Source: Dehalococcoidia bacterium (GTDB taxonomy: Bacteria > Chloroflexota > Dehalococcoidia > SZUA-161). From it: a stretch of 57,927 nucleotides of DNA. Both the position numbers and the translations under genes were made by a program. The notes below the pieces were generated by a model, which did not search any database, was not told the DNA's origin, and saw nothing but the letters and a program-made list of their open reading frames with translations. The stretch spans positions 1 to 57,927 of the forward strand of contig JACUUS010000002.1 of assembly GCA_014859215.1 (NCBI GenBank). Reading direction: 5' to 3'. Shown one piece after another: positions 1-8,501 of the stretch (within the stretch, counting starts at the first letter, position 1; each line of letters opens with the position of its first letter).

Positions 1-90
1 TTATCCGTTAATGTGCGCCCTCCGCACCAGCTCCAGTGGTGAGAGGGCGCCGTCGCTTAGACAGGTATGACAGTGGAAATCATAGACCAT
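1..90 (-). CDS. PHP-domain phosphoesterase, N-terminal fragment at window edge
   Basis: Reading the minus strand from an ATG at 90 gives 29 residues that begin MVYDFHCHTCLSDG and continue SPLELVRRA. This is the metal-binding HxH and SDG signature that opens PHP-domain phosphoesterases (histidinol-phosphatase, RNase AM or polymerase-associated PHP families). The frame meets a TAA made from the very first three bases of the window. In family members the next residue is often an aromatic such as Tyr (TAY), so the stop may be an artefact of the last base at a contig end, or a real truncation. No strong ribosome site is visible upstream. The gene is divergent from ino1. The fragment is too short to choose a subfamily or a substrate. 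Confidence 0.6.
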   Translation of the reverse strand: MVYDFHCHTCLSDGALSPLELVRRAHING

Positions 91-167
91 GAGCGCGATA
101 CGAAGGATATCATAACTATAGCTCGCAGGCAAGCTGATCGCTGCGAAAGGAAAGGGGAGATTGGACC

Positions 168-1298
168 TTGGGTAAGATAAATGTGGCCATCATAGGGGTA
201 GGTAACTGCGCCTCGTCGCTGGTGCAGGGAGTAACGTATTACAGAAACGCCGCCGACAATGACTTCGTTCCGGGCCTTATGCATGTGAACCTTGGGGGAT
301 ACCATGTCAGCGATATTAACTTCGTGGCTGCCTTCGATATAGACCGGAACAAAGTCGGGAAGGACCTCTCTGAGGCGATATGGGCGTCTCCGAACAATAC
401 AATCAAGTTCTGTGACGTCCCTTCCACGGGAGTCAAGGTCGAGCGCGGCATGACCCATGATGGGCTGGGCAAATATCTTTCCCAGGTCATTACAAAGGCG
501 CCAGGCAGCACGGCCGACATTATCAAGATACTGAAAGAGACGGACACACATGTCGTGGTCAGCTACCTGCCTGTTGGAAGCGAGGAAGCTACCAAGTGGT
601 ACGTGGAGCAGATTCTGACCGCGCGTTGTGCTTTCATAAACTGCATTCCCGTCTTTATTGCGCGTGAACAGTACTGGCAGAGAAGGTTCACGGAGGCAGG
701 CCTGCCGATGATTGGCGATGACATCAAGTCCCAGGTAGGAGCTACTATTACACATAGAGTCCTCACCAGGCTGTTTAGAGAACGCGGAGTGAAGCTTGAG
801 CGGACGTATCAGCTTAACTTCGGGGGTAACACTGACTTCTACAACATGCTCGAGCGTGAACGGCTTATCTCGAAGAAGATTTCAAAAACGGGAGCCGTGA
901 CGTCGCAGCTGGACTATGATATCGGCGAGGAGAATATTCACATAGGTCCCAGCGATCATATACCCTGGCTGCATGACAGGAAGTGGTGCTATCTCAGAAT
1001 GGAGGGACGCACCTTCGGGGACGTCCCGCTCAACATGGAGCTCAAACTGGAGGTATGGGATAGCCCGAACTCCGCCGGGGTCGTTATCGATGCCATAAGA
1101 TGCTGCAGGCTTGCGCTTGATCGCGGCATGAGCGGCACCCTGGTCGGTCCGTCCGCATATTTCATGAAGTCTCCTCCTGTTCAGTACACGGATGACCAGG
1201 CTCGTAATTTAACAGAGGAATTCATTGCCCAGGAGAGGGATGTGGTGGCTGGTGAACAGAGCGCAGGTGAGAAGCCCCGGAAAAGACCCCGCAAGTAA
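168..1298 (+). CDS. ino1: myo-inositol-1-phosphate synthase
   Basis: This NAD-dependent enzyme isomerises glucose-6-phosphate to inositol-1-phosphate, the head-group precursor of phosphatidylinositol. The 376-residue protein starts with a Rossmann motif, GVGNCAS at residues 10-16, and has the short length typical of the prokaryotic (actinobacterial and archaeal) class rather than the roughly 500-residue eukaryotic class. The lysine-containing segment GDDIKSQVGATITHR matches the catalytic core. The start is a TTG at 168, preceded by AGGGGAG eight bases upstream. The C-terminus is a basic tail rich in Lys, Arg and Pro. It is the first gene of a tight three-gene set with a PimA-like transferase and a CDP-alcohol phosphatidyltransferase, which fixes its role in inositol lipids rather than in osmolyte synthesis. 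No convincing promoter hexamers are visible in 91-167. Confidence 0.93.
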   Translation: MGKINVAIIGVGNCASSLVQGVTYYRNAADNDFVPGLMHVNLGGYHVSDINFVAAFDIDRNKVGKDLSEAIWASPNNTIKFCDVPSTGVKVERGMTHDGLGKYLSQVITKAPGSTADIIKILKETDTHVVVSYLPVGSEEATKWYVEQILTARCAFINCIPVFIAREQYWQRRFTEAGLPMIGDDIKSQVGATITHRVLTRLFRERGVKLERTYQLNFGGNTDFYNMLERERLISKKISKTGAVTSQLDYDIGEENIHIGPSDHIPWLHDRKWCYLRMEGRTFGDVPLNMELKLEVWDSPNSAGVVIDAIRCCRLALDRGMSGTLVGPSAYFMKSPPVQYTDDQARNLTEEFIAQERDVVAGEQSAGEKPRKRPRK

Positions 1299-1306
1299 GA
1301 GCAGCC

Positions 1307-2443
1307 ATGAAGATTGCTCTCGTCTCGCCTTATGATTTCGCATACCCTGGCGGGGTCAATAACCACATACTGCATCTGAGAGAGCATTTCATCCGCATGG
1401 GGCACGAAATCAAGATTATCGCCCCTTCTTCCAGGCCTCTGAACAACAGCCAGAATGTCATCGTAATCGGAAAGGCGGTCCCCATACGCGCCAGCGGTTC
1501 GATCGTGCGCGTTCCCGTATCACCCAACCTCCTGTTCTCCCAGAAAATCAGGCAGCTGCTCGCACGGGAGAGGTTCGATGTCGTGCACATCCATGAGCCA
1601 TTTTTGCCCGTTCTTGGCACGGCGGTGCTCCATCACTGTAGCAGCCGGGAGCTTGTCGTGGCTACATTCCATGCTTTTCGCAGTAACAGCTGGGGATACG
1701 TTTTCTGGAAACCTATTATATTGAATCACTGGTTCAGGAAGCTGGAAGGCAAGATAGTAGTTTCCAGAGCTGCAATGGACTTCATCAGCCGATACTTTCC
1801 GGGCGAATACGAGATCATTCCAAACGGCATAGATTTCGCCAGATTCGCAGGGGTAGACGTCCAGCCTATCCCGGAGTTCTGTGACGGCAAGCTCAACGTT
1901 CTGTTCGTGGGAAGGATCGAGAAGAGGAAAGGATTCAAGTATCTGCTCGGAGCTTACCAAAGAGTGAAGCAAGGAATGCCTGACATACGCCTGATTGTCG
2001 TGGGACCGCAGGACAGGTCGCTGCAGAAGTTCAGGCGGATTGCCTCCGAGCAGAATATCAGGGATGTGGTTTTCGCCGGGTACGCTTCTCATGAGGACCT
2101 TCCGCGGTACTACAAGAGCGCTGATGTGTTCTGTTCTCCTGCGACCGGGAAAGAGAGTTTCGGCCTGGTCTTGCTGGAGGCAATGGCAGCGGGCACGCCT
2201 CCTGTAGCATCCAGCATCGCCGGCTATGCCGGGGTAATCAAGCATGGTAAGGACGGAATTCTGGTGAAGCCCAAGGACGAGACGGCCCTCGCGGATGTTC
2301 TTAAGCAGGTGCTTAATGACCGGTCATTGCGTGAGAGGATGGGCGAGGCAGGACGGATTAAGGCCGCGGAATACAGCTGGAATACTGTTGCTGAGCGGGT
2401 GATGGGATATTATCAGCAGTTGCTCAGCTCCCGAAAAAGATAA
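1307..2443 (+). CDS. GT4 glycosyltransferase, phosphatidylinositol mannosyltransferase-like
   Basis: The 378-residue protein is a GT-B fold glycosyltransferase of family GT4. Visible hallmarks are the N-terminal glycine loop PGGV (14-17), the TFHAF segment near residue 120, where PimA has its catalytic histidine, the VGRIEKRKGF donor-domain start (about 201-210), and the retaining-enzyme E-x7-E motif at residues 283-291. PimA transfers mannose from GDP-mannose to phosphatidylinositol at the cytoplasmic face of the membrane. The gene lies 8 bp after ino1 and 2 bp before the phosphatidyltransferase, which favours a phosphatidylinositol acceptor. The sequence alone does not prove the donor sugar or the acceptor; a general GT4 lipid glycosyltransferase is the alternative. 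Confidence 0.82.
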   Translation: MKIALVSPYDFAYPGGVNNHILHLREHFIRMGHEIKIIAPSSRPLNNSQNVIVIGKAVPIRASGSIVRVPVSPNLLFSQKIRQLLARERFDVVHIHEPFLPVLGTAVLHHCSSRELVVATFHAFRSNSWGYVFWKPIILNHWFRKLEGKIVVSRAAMDFISRYFPGEYEIIPNGIDFARFAGVDVQPIPEFCDGKLNVLFVGRIEKRKGFKYLLGAYQRVKQGMPDIRLIVVGPQDRSLQKFRRIASEQNIRDVVFAGYASHEDLPRYYKSADVFCSPATGKESFGLVLLEAMAAGTPPVASSIAGYAGVIKHGKDGILVKPKDETALADVLKQVLNDRSLRERMGEAGRIKAAEYSWNTVAERVMGYYQQLLSSRKR

Positions 2444-2445
2444 CC

Positions 2446-3066
2446 ATGGAGAGAGTGATCATACAGAAGCTGAGGCGCTCATTAGGTGACGGGCTGGTCA
2501 AGGTGCCGGCACGGGTGCTGGGCAAGGCGGGAATAAGCCCTGATATGCTGACTGCCGCTGGCCTTGTCCTTGCTGTAGGTGTGGCCTGGGTCTTGTCCGA
2601 AGGGCGCTTCTTTCTGGGCGGATTCCTGGTGCTCCTTTCGGGCGCATTCGATCTTCTTGACGGAGCCGTAGCCCGGGCGACCGGCAGGAGCAGCCGGGCA
2701 GGAGCTTTGCTTGATTCGATATTCGATCGGTTTGGGGAAGCCGCCGTTTTTATGGGCCTGCTCGCTTTCTATGGCAACCAGGGGGCGTTCCACGAGTTGA
2801 TGCTTGTCGGGGCGGTCCTGATCGGGTCGATGATGACAAGCTACGTGAAGGCTCGGGCGGAGGGTCTTGGTCTTAAATGCGATGTTGGATTATTCACCCG
2901 CCCCGAGAGGGTAATCCTTCTGGCCATAGGACTCATCATCAACCAGATGTTGATCGTATTATGGATCATGGCGGTCCTCACCAATTTTGTTGCCTGGCAG
3001 CGCCTGTGGCATGTCTATCGTAGAACCGGCCATGATGGCGGCGGCAACGCCGCTCCCGGCGGCTAG
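2446..3066 (+). CDS. CDP-alcohol phosphatidyltransferase, probable phosphatidylinositol-phosphate synthase
   Basis: This 206-residue integral membrane enzyme carries the complete CDP-alcohol phosphatidyltransferase signature: D69-x2-D72-G73-x2-A76-R77-x8-G86-x3-D90-x3-D94, all catalytic aspartates present. Five or six hydrophobic segments follow. Family members condense CDP-diacylglycerol with an alcohol. Directly behind ino1 and a PimA-like gene, the likely alcohol is inositol-1-phosphate, which would give phosphatidylinositol phosphate as in mycobacteria and archaea. Glycerol-3-phosphate (PgsA activity) is the main alternative. The C-terminus ends in a glycine-rich tail. Its stop overlaps the stop of the convergent binding-protein gene in a shared CTAG, so there is no room for a terminator between them. 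Confidence 0.85.
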   Translation: MERVIIQKLRRSLGDGLVKVPARVLGKAGISPDMLTAAGLVLAVGVAWVLSEGRFFLGGFLVLLSGAFDLLDGAVARATGRSSRAGALLDSIFDRFGEAAVFMGLLAFYGNQGAFHELMLVGAVLIGSMMTSYVKARAEGLGLKCDVGLFTRPERVILLAIGLIINQMLIVLWIMAVLTNFVAWQRLWHVYRRTGHDGGGNAAPGG

Positions 3067-4637
3067 TGGGGCAGCACGTATACGTGCTTCAAGCGCGGTA
3101 TCCAGAAGGGCGTCAACGGCAGGTTCTGGACGTGAGCCTTGACCAGTCTGTAGGTCTTCCCAAAGTAAACCGGCAGGCATGCTGCATCCTCAACCAGCAT
3201 TCTTTCGATCTCCCTGTAAAGGCCCATGCGCGCTTCGACATTCTGCTCAACCCGGGCATGCTGGAGTAAGAGGTCGATTTCAGGATTGGAATACTCACCC
3301 ATATTATCCGCAGTCCCGCTGTGGAACAATATGTCGAGGAAATTCTGAGGATCGGGATAGTCCGCGATCCAGCCGAATATGAACAGCTCGTCCTTTTCGC
3401 CCATCAACAGGTCGGGGTATTTGTCTGGTTCAAGCTGCCTTATTTCTATTTCAACTCCAAGATTCTGTCGCCACATATCTGCCAGCGCGGACTCGACACT
3501 CGAAGGGATGCCGTGACCGGAAGACGTAAGTGTAACCTGGGGCAGGCTGGAGGCGTCCCCATAACGGGAACGAGCAAGGCAGTCCCTTGCCAGCTCAGGG
3601 TCAAAGGCAAGGCCGGACATACTTTCGTTGTAGCCTGGTATTCCTGGTGGAAGTATTCCTGCCGCCGCGACCACGGTGTTCTTGAGAACAAGACTGACCA
3701 ACTTATCCTTATCTATGGCATGCGAAAAGGCAAGGCGGACATTGAGGTCATCAAAGGGAGGCGCTGCCGAATTAAACCCTATAATGAAGAGACTGAATTC
3801 GGGCACGACGCGCAGGTCTTTGTTGAAGACGCTTCGGGGGTCCAGCACTCTCTCGATATCTCCCATGAAGACTTCGGTGATGTCAATCTCGCCGTTCTCG
3901 TACATGCGCATCGGAATGCCCCCGTAAAGTTTGTATACTACGCTTTCGAGCCGGGGGGGCTCGAGGTGATAATACTCATTCTTCCTGAGAACGATGGTGT
4001 CCGATTTCCACTCCTCCAGGCGGAATGGCCCGGTGCCGACGGGCTGACGCCACCACTGATTCCCGGATTCGACATTGTATCTGTCCACGACGTAGGCGGC
4101 AGGATATGCAAGCTTCGAAAGGAAATACGCCTTCGGAGCGTCAATGGTGATGCGCAGCGTCACGTCGTCGAGAACAGAAATTCCGCTGACTTCATCGGCT
4201 ACTCCGGACAGGCGCTCGCTCACGCCTACAATGTCGCCGAGGTAAGTCATGGCGGTCTGTGAGCCGGTCGCCGGGTCGCAGGTACGCTCGAGGGAGTACT
4301 TGACGTCGTGCGCAGTCAATTCGCGTCCGTTGCTGAACTTTGCACCTTCCCTGAGCCTGAAAGTGTAGACTGTGCCATCATTGCTAACGGTCCAGCCCTT
4401 GGCCAGGTCAGGTACGAGCTTGAGATCAGGGTCGAAACTGACCAGGCCGCTGAAGATTTCCACGACATAGGCCAGGGGCACCTCGGAGCGGGCCAGTGCC
4501 GGGTCGAGCGTGGAGGGTGCGAGGCCATAGAGGTTGAGTGTGCCGTCGGAGCTTGCGGATGATCCGCACGAAGACGGAACGAGGAGTGCAAGGAACGTAC
4601 ACAGGATGATTGCGATCAGGAATAGCTTGCCCTTCAA
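3063..4637 (-). CDS. ABC transporter substrate-binding protein, family 5 (OppA/DppA type)
   Basis: The 524-residue protein is a family 5 extracytoplasmic solute-binding protein for oligopeptides, dipeptides, nickel or similar ligands. It shows typical segments: LAPSTLDPALARS near the mature N-terminus, LVPDLAKGWTVSNDGTVYTF, VGTGPFRLEEW and the long C-terminal lobe. I chose the TTG at 4637 because AGAGGAG sits seven bases upstream and the resulting N-terminus is a clean signal, KGK followed by a hydrophobic run and then PSSCGSS. Cys24 is probably lipidated, although proline at -3 makes the lipobox imperfect. Its start overlaps the stop of the upstream MA-family peptidase by four bases (TTGA). 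No permease or ATPase gene is nearby, so the transporter partners must lie elsewhere, or the protein serves as an orphan receptor. Confidence 0.9.
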   Translation of the reverse strand: MKGKLFLIAIILCTFLALLVPSSCGSSASSDGTLNLYGLAPSTLDPALARSEVPLAYVVEIFSGLVSFDPDLKLVPDLAKGWTVSNDGTVYTFRLREGAKFSNGRELTAHDVKYSLERTCDPATGSQTAMTYLGDIVGVSERLSGVADEVSGISVLDDVTLRITIDAPKAYFLSKLAYPAAYVVDRYNVESGNQWWRQPVGTGPFRLEEWKSDTIVLRKNEYYHLEPPRLESVVYKLYGGIPMRMYENGEIDITEVFMGDIERVLDPRSVFNKDLRVVPEFSLFIIGFNSAAPPFDDLNVRLAFSHAIDKDKLVSLVLKNTVVAAAGILPPGIPGYNESMSGLAFDPELARDCLARSRYGDASSLPQVTLTSSGHGIPSSVESALADMWRQNLGVEIEIRQLEPDKYPDLLMGEKDELFIFGWIADYPDPQNFLDILFHSGTADNMGEYSNPEIDLLLQHARVEQNVEARMGLYREIERMLVEDAACLPVYFGKTYRLVKAHVQNLPLTPFWIPRLKHVYVLPH

Positions 4638-5842
4638 ATATGGCTCCTCTGCCTTCTGAAGTAGATCACTGCGCCTGTCAGTATCAAGCCAAGTGCGATG
4701 AGTCCCCAGGTGAAAACCGGGCTGGCCGATGATGACGATGAGGGGTCGGCCGCGTCCGCCCCGATGCTGGACCTCCATTCCTTCTCGAGGCCGGCAATAT
4801 CAAAACCGTAAGTGGAGAGTAGGGCTTCGTCGTAGGTGGCCCCGGACTGGAATGTGCCGAGGAGCTCTGACATTTTCTCGCGGCCGTATTCTTCGAGAAG
4901 GAAACTGACCAGGCTATAGCTCTGGGCGTAGGCCAGCAGTGCCTCCCTGGTTCCGGCAGGGAAATTACCGGCAAGACTCTGTACTGAGAAGAGCTTATCG
5001 CGGGAGATAGAATCGTCGAGCACTGCCGTGAATGATGGGTCTAGATTGCCTTCGGCGTACATGGATATCCCTTCGTTGAGCCAGGAAGGTATATCTCCGT
5101 AAGGATTAGACGTCATCTGGTAGGTTATCAGGTGAGCAAGCTCATGCGCGATGGCGCGAGTCCCCCATGAGAGGTTGTTAGGCTTGATGCCAATAGATAT
5201 TGTGCCGAAGTCGGAGAATGCAATGCCGCCCACCCAGTCTTGTGGAAAAATCAGGGAGCCCTGAAAGTCTTCTACCCCGGCATATACGTAGATGGTCACC
5301 GGCTCTTCCAGATATGCTCCCATTTCTGTTGAAATCTTCCCCTCTGCACTTAGGGCCGCATCGAGCAGATCCTGACCGAATTTGCTGTCGCCGTCGTACC
5401 AGAGAACAGTTATCATTCCTTCACTGAGCGTCTTCCAGTCATAGCGATCGTCAGCAAAGGTGACCACGTTCCAGCCTGTTTCCACTGTTTCTCCCGAAGC
5501 ATTCCGCACTTTCCAGTTGTAGTGAATTTCCGATCCAGGCGGGATGTTGCCCAGCATTCTTCCCATGTCCCATACCCATTGTGTCTTGACGATGGGGCCG
5601 GCCAGGAAGTCCGGCTGGATTACGGAAGTAACGGGAATGGCCGATATCTTCTCAACCCTGTACTGGAGGAATACATCTGTTATCTTGCTGCCACTGGAGG
5701 CAGTTATGCTGAAAGTGATATTCTGGGGGAAACTGGGTTGCGCGGTGGAAACTACTTCGATACTGTCTTGTGCAGCCGCCGGGGGACAGACAGACAGCAG
5801 GAGGAGCAAAGCTATTGCCAGAATAGGAACTAGACGGCTCAT
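4634..5842 (-). CDS. Membrane-anchored MA-family metallopeptidase (gluzincin type)
   Basis: The 402-residue protein has a signal peptide (residues 1-24, cleavage after AAA), an extracytoplasmic domain, and a C-terminal transmembrane helix followed by a basic stop-transfer tail. The zinc motif HELAH lies at residues 233-237, and WLNEG supplies a glutamate at 257, about nineteen residues downstream, as in M1-like gluzincins and the peptidase MA-like domain. The N-terminal 130 residues look like a beta-sandwich. The start is an ATG at 5842 with AGGAG six bases upstream. The gene overlaps the peptide-binding-protein gene by four bases, so the two are co-translated. An envelope protease feeding peptides to a binding protein is an attractive but unproven link. 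Confidence 0.8.
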   Translation of the reverse strand: MSRLVPILAIALLLLLSVCPPAAAQDSIEVVSTAQPSFPQNITFSITASSGSKITDVFLQYRVEKISAIPVTSVIQPDFLAGPIVKTQWVWDMGRMLGNIPPGSEIHYNWKVRNASGETVETGWNVVTFADDRYDWKTLSEGMITVLWYDGDSKFGQDLLDAALSAEGKISTEMGAYLEEPVTIYVYAGVEDFQGSLIFPQDWVGGIAFSDFGTISIGIKPNNLSWGTRAIAHELAHLITYQMTSNPYGDIPSWLNEGISMYAEGNLDPSFTAVLDDSISRDKLFSVQSLAGNFPAGTREALLAYAQSYSLVSFLLEEYGREKMSELLGTFQSGATYDEALLSTYGFDIAGLEKEWRSSIGADAADPSSSSSASPVFTWGLIALGLILTGAVIYFRRQRSHI

Positions 5843-6017
5843 CTGAACTCCTGCAAAAACGCACATTCGCGCCTGCGCGGACTGGCAAACTTGATACCAT
5901 AGTAGCGAATAGCGAGCCAGGGCGGCATAAGTGGATGTACGCAATTTCCAGACCCGGGCATACCTAAATCTCCCTTCTCGCCTCGATCCTGAAAGTTTGT
6001 CTGGCACGGTCTCGCCA

Positions 6018-7116
6018 TCAGCCTTGAATTGTGTGACTGAGGTAAGCTTTCAACAAATCGTCTATATCGCCTTCGAGTACGGCTGAGGTATCGCTTGTCT
6101 CGTACCCGGTCCGGTGGTCTTTGACCAGCTTATATGGTTGGAGGACATAGCTCCTGATCTGGTTCCCCCAGTCAGCTGTGACGTGCTCTCCCTTGAGTCT
6201 TGCCTGTTCTTCGGCGTTCTTCTCCAGCTGGAGCTCAAGAAGGCGGGAACGAAGGACCATCATCGCAGTCTCCTTATTGCGGTGCTGTGAACGTTCGCTC
6301 TGACAGGTAACCACAGTCCCGGTTGGAATATGAGTGAGTCTCACCGCGCTGCTGGTTTTCTGCATATGTTGGCCGCCGGGTCCGCTGGAGCGAAAGACGT
6401 CAACCTTTATGTCCGCCGGGTCGATGCCCACTTCGACATCGCTCTCAACAACCGGCATGACTTCCACAAGCGCAAAGGAGGTATGCCTGCTGTGAGAAGC
6501 ATCAAAGGGGGATATGCGGACCAGTCTATGAACACCTCGCTCTCCCTTCAGGTATCCATAGCTATAGTCGCCCCTGATTTCCACAAGAGCGCTCTTGATT
6601 CCGGCTTCCTCTCCCGGGGAGACTTCGATGACCTCGGCGTCGTACTTGCGCTTTTCAGCCCACCTGAGGTACATCCGCAAGAGGATCTGGGCCCAGTCTT
6701 GTGACTCCGTGCCTCCCGCGCCGGCGTGCACGGCAAGCAGGGCATGGTTCCCATCGTATTCACCACTGAGTTGAAGCTGAATCTCCTGGTCATTCAGCTC
6801 AGCTTCAAGGATATCGAGCTCGCGGGTGATATCATCTTGAAGGGAAGAGTCTTCAGCCTCAAGAGACATGTCGACCAACGCGGCGAGATCGGCTGACCTG
6901 CGTTCCAGATCGCGCCAGGTGCCAACCGTGTTCTTGAGTGCGGAGATATGGCGCATCTTCTGCTGCGCGAGCTGCGGATCTCTCCAAAAATCGGGCTGAG
7001 CAGTCTCTTCTTCCAGCTCAGCTATGTTCTCTTCTTTTCGAGCAATGTCAAAGATGCACCAGGATCGTAGAAATACGGTCGGCGACTGAATCGAGTCTGT
7101 GCTTCTGGTCCTCCAT
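6018..7116 (-). CDS. prfB: Peptide chain release factor 2, programmed +1 frameshift
   Basis: RF2 reads UGA and UAA stop codons and triggers peptide release. Translation begins at the ATG at 7116 (AAAGGA upstream) and runs 22 codons to an in-frame TGA at 7050-7048 in the context CTT TGA C. A +1 slip on CTT continues as GAC ATT from 7049 into the main frame, which ends at 6018. The joined protein is 365 residues, the normal RF2 length. The discriminator motif SPF is at about 202-204 and GGQ at about 247-249. The slip site is the classical autoregulatory one: low RF2 gives slow termination and more frameshifting. An internal SD-like GGTG precedes the site only weakly. The gene lies 18 bp after endonuclease V. 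Confidence 0.96.
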
Positions 7117-7134
7117 ATGTCCTTTCTCCTGCAT

Positions 7135-7845
7135 CTATACGTTAATCTTGCCAGGGTTAGGGCCGGGTTGCGAAAGGTTGTTGGCGCGTGAAGCGGCCAT
7201 GTGTGCGAGCCTGACTGGTTCGGGCAGCCTTGCCCTGGTGCAGCAATTCAAAGTCCATTGTATAGCTGATACGAGGTCTATTCTATGCCCGACGGAAACG
7301 TAGACTGGTCTCACATTATGCCTTGTACGAAGTACCGCGCCGACAATTTCGCCCCTGAAAATGAGTTCACGGTAGGATCCCTTTTCAGGCGGCACCTCGG
7401 CGTGCTCGCCGCACAGTCGGGACTTGGCGCATCCTATTGTGGGCTTGCCCCATATAAGGCCGAGATGCGAGGCAAGTCCCAGTTTGCGAGGATGGGCGAT
7501 GCCCTGCCCGTCAACCACTACGAGGTCCGGTTCATGCCGCAGCCTGCTCCAGGCGGCAAGGATGGGGGGACACTCTCTGAAGGAAAGGAGCCCTGGAATG
7601 TATGGGAATGCGGTCTTCTCGGATGCTACGATCGTCTCTATCACGTCCATGTTCGGATACCGAATAATTACGATTGCGGCCCTGACAAGCCCATCCGGGC
7701 CTTCAGCGGAGATATCGGCCCCTGCAATCGTTCTCACATCGCCTATGTGAGCATGGGTGTCGACTTTTGCCGCGAGTCGGGTCTGTATCTTGATAGCCTC
7801 CGCTGGTGTTACGGACCAGTCATGGAGGCGGTTGACTAAGGTCAT
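7135..7845 (-). CDS. nfi: Endonuclease V (deoxyinosine 3'-endonuclease)
   Basis: The enzyme nicks DNA one phosphodiester 3' of a deaminated adenine (hypoxanthine) and starts its repair. The 236-residue protein keeps the acidic metal-binding triad at positions expected from the Thermotoga enzyme: Asp44 in GADIS, Glu91 in YIPGLLSFRE, and Asp112 in VVDGQGIAHPRK. The following HLGL and GCAKSRLCGE segments are also family hallmarks. The ATG at 7845 has AGGGAAG seven bases upstream. The last thirty or so residues are low in conservation and overlap nothing. It sits directly upstream of prfB on the same strand. Confidence 0.93.
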   Translation of the reverse strand: MTLVNRLHDWSVTPAEAIKIQTRLAAKVDTHAHIGDVRTIAGADISAEGPDGLVRAAIVIIRYPNMDVIETIVASEKTAFPYIPGLLSFRECPPILAAWSRLRHEPDLVVVDGQGIAHPRKLGLASHLGLIWGKPTIGCAKSRLCGEHAEVPPEKGSYRELIFRGEIVGAVLRTRHNVRPVYVSVGHRIDLVSAIQWTLNCCTRARLPEPVRLAHMAASRANNLSQPGPNPGKINV

Positions 7846-7920
7846 AACAGGCTTCCCTTGAGATAGACGGCGGGATTACGGAGGTGAAGGCGCTTCCGTC
7901 CAGACATTGGGGGACTACTG

Positions 7921-8418
7921 TCAACCGAAGAATTGCCGTACAGAGTTGAACTGTTCGGGAAGAAGATACAATACAATAGGAAACTTGTCAATAAAGAAGG
8001 CTGCGAGGACTGAACCGCTGACTGCGTTACCAACAGTATCGGGCAGGAATTTCATGAGGAGAGTCAGGACTGCGCCGGCAGAAATGGCGCCTACGACTCC
8101 TCCGAATAAGAGCCCGCCTGTTCTGTCGATCCAGCCCAGGAACACGAGGTCAAGGAAACGGCGCATGAGGGCGGCGATGGACACAGCTGCGAGCACTGCA
8201 AGGGCTAGTATGATGACGTAGCCCAATATGTTGGCGTGGGTTGAATTCTGAATCCAGTTCGACAGGAGGTTCGCCATGGACCCGTAAAGACGGCCGGCCA
8301 GAATTACGCCAACAAGGATTCCCGCCAGGGGGGCGACAGAGCCGAGAAATCCCCTCCTGAAACCGAAGAAGATCGGTATGAATAGTACGATTATAATAGC
8401 TATATCAACCCAACTCAT
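7921..8418 (-). CDS. CvpA-family membrane protein (copy 1)
   Basis: The 165-residue protein has four hydrophobic helices and the CvpA pattern: an N-terminal WVDIAIIIVLFIPIFFGFRRGF, a glycine-rich second helix, and a central DLVFLGWIDRTGGLLFGG loop. CvpA proteins are associated with colicin V export and envelope stress tolerance; the mechanism is not established. The protein ends NSVRQFFG, nearly the same as the end of the neighbouring copy (DTVRQFFK), which shows a tandem duplication. The ATG at 8418 has no ribosome-binding site. A promoter with -10 at 8429-8434 puts the predicted transcription start only about four bases before the ATG, so the mRNA is probably leaderless. Confidence 0.85.
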   Translation of the reverse strand: MSWVDIAIIIVLFIPIFFGFRRGFLGSVAPLAGILVGVILAGRLYGSMANLLSNWIQNSTHANILGYVIILALAVLAAVSIAALMRRFLDLVFLGWIDRTGGLLFGGVVGAISAGAVLTLLMKFLPDTVGNAVSGSVLAAFFIDKFPIVLYLLPEQFNSVRQFFG

Positions 8419-8428
8419 GTCTGGCCTT

Positions 8429-8456
8429 ATTTTACCACAGGGAGCTTCTCTGGCAA
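8429..8456 (-). promoter_or_regulatory. Promoter of cvpA copy 1
   Basis: On the minus strand TTGCCA (8456-8451) is followed after 16 bases by TAAAAT (8434-8429), with TG one base before the -10. The predicted start is near 8422, four bases from the ATG at 8418. Confidence 0.6.
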
Positions 8457-8501
8457 TAGTACAATAGGTAACGATTGAATACCGGCGAGACGTTACAAAA
8501 G

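Noticed and set aside
57..755. 232-residue open frame on the minus strand over ino1
   Set aside because: It is antisense to a clear inositol-phosphate synthase, has no family features, and is the out-of-frame neighbour of the real PHP fragment.
3321..4262. 313-residue plus-strand frame inside the substrate-binding protein gene
   Set aside because: It lies wholly antisense to a well-supported family 5 binding protein and has no recognisable domain.
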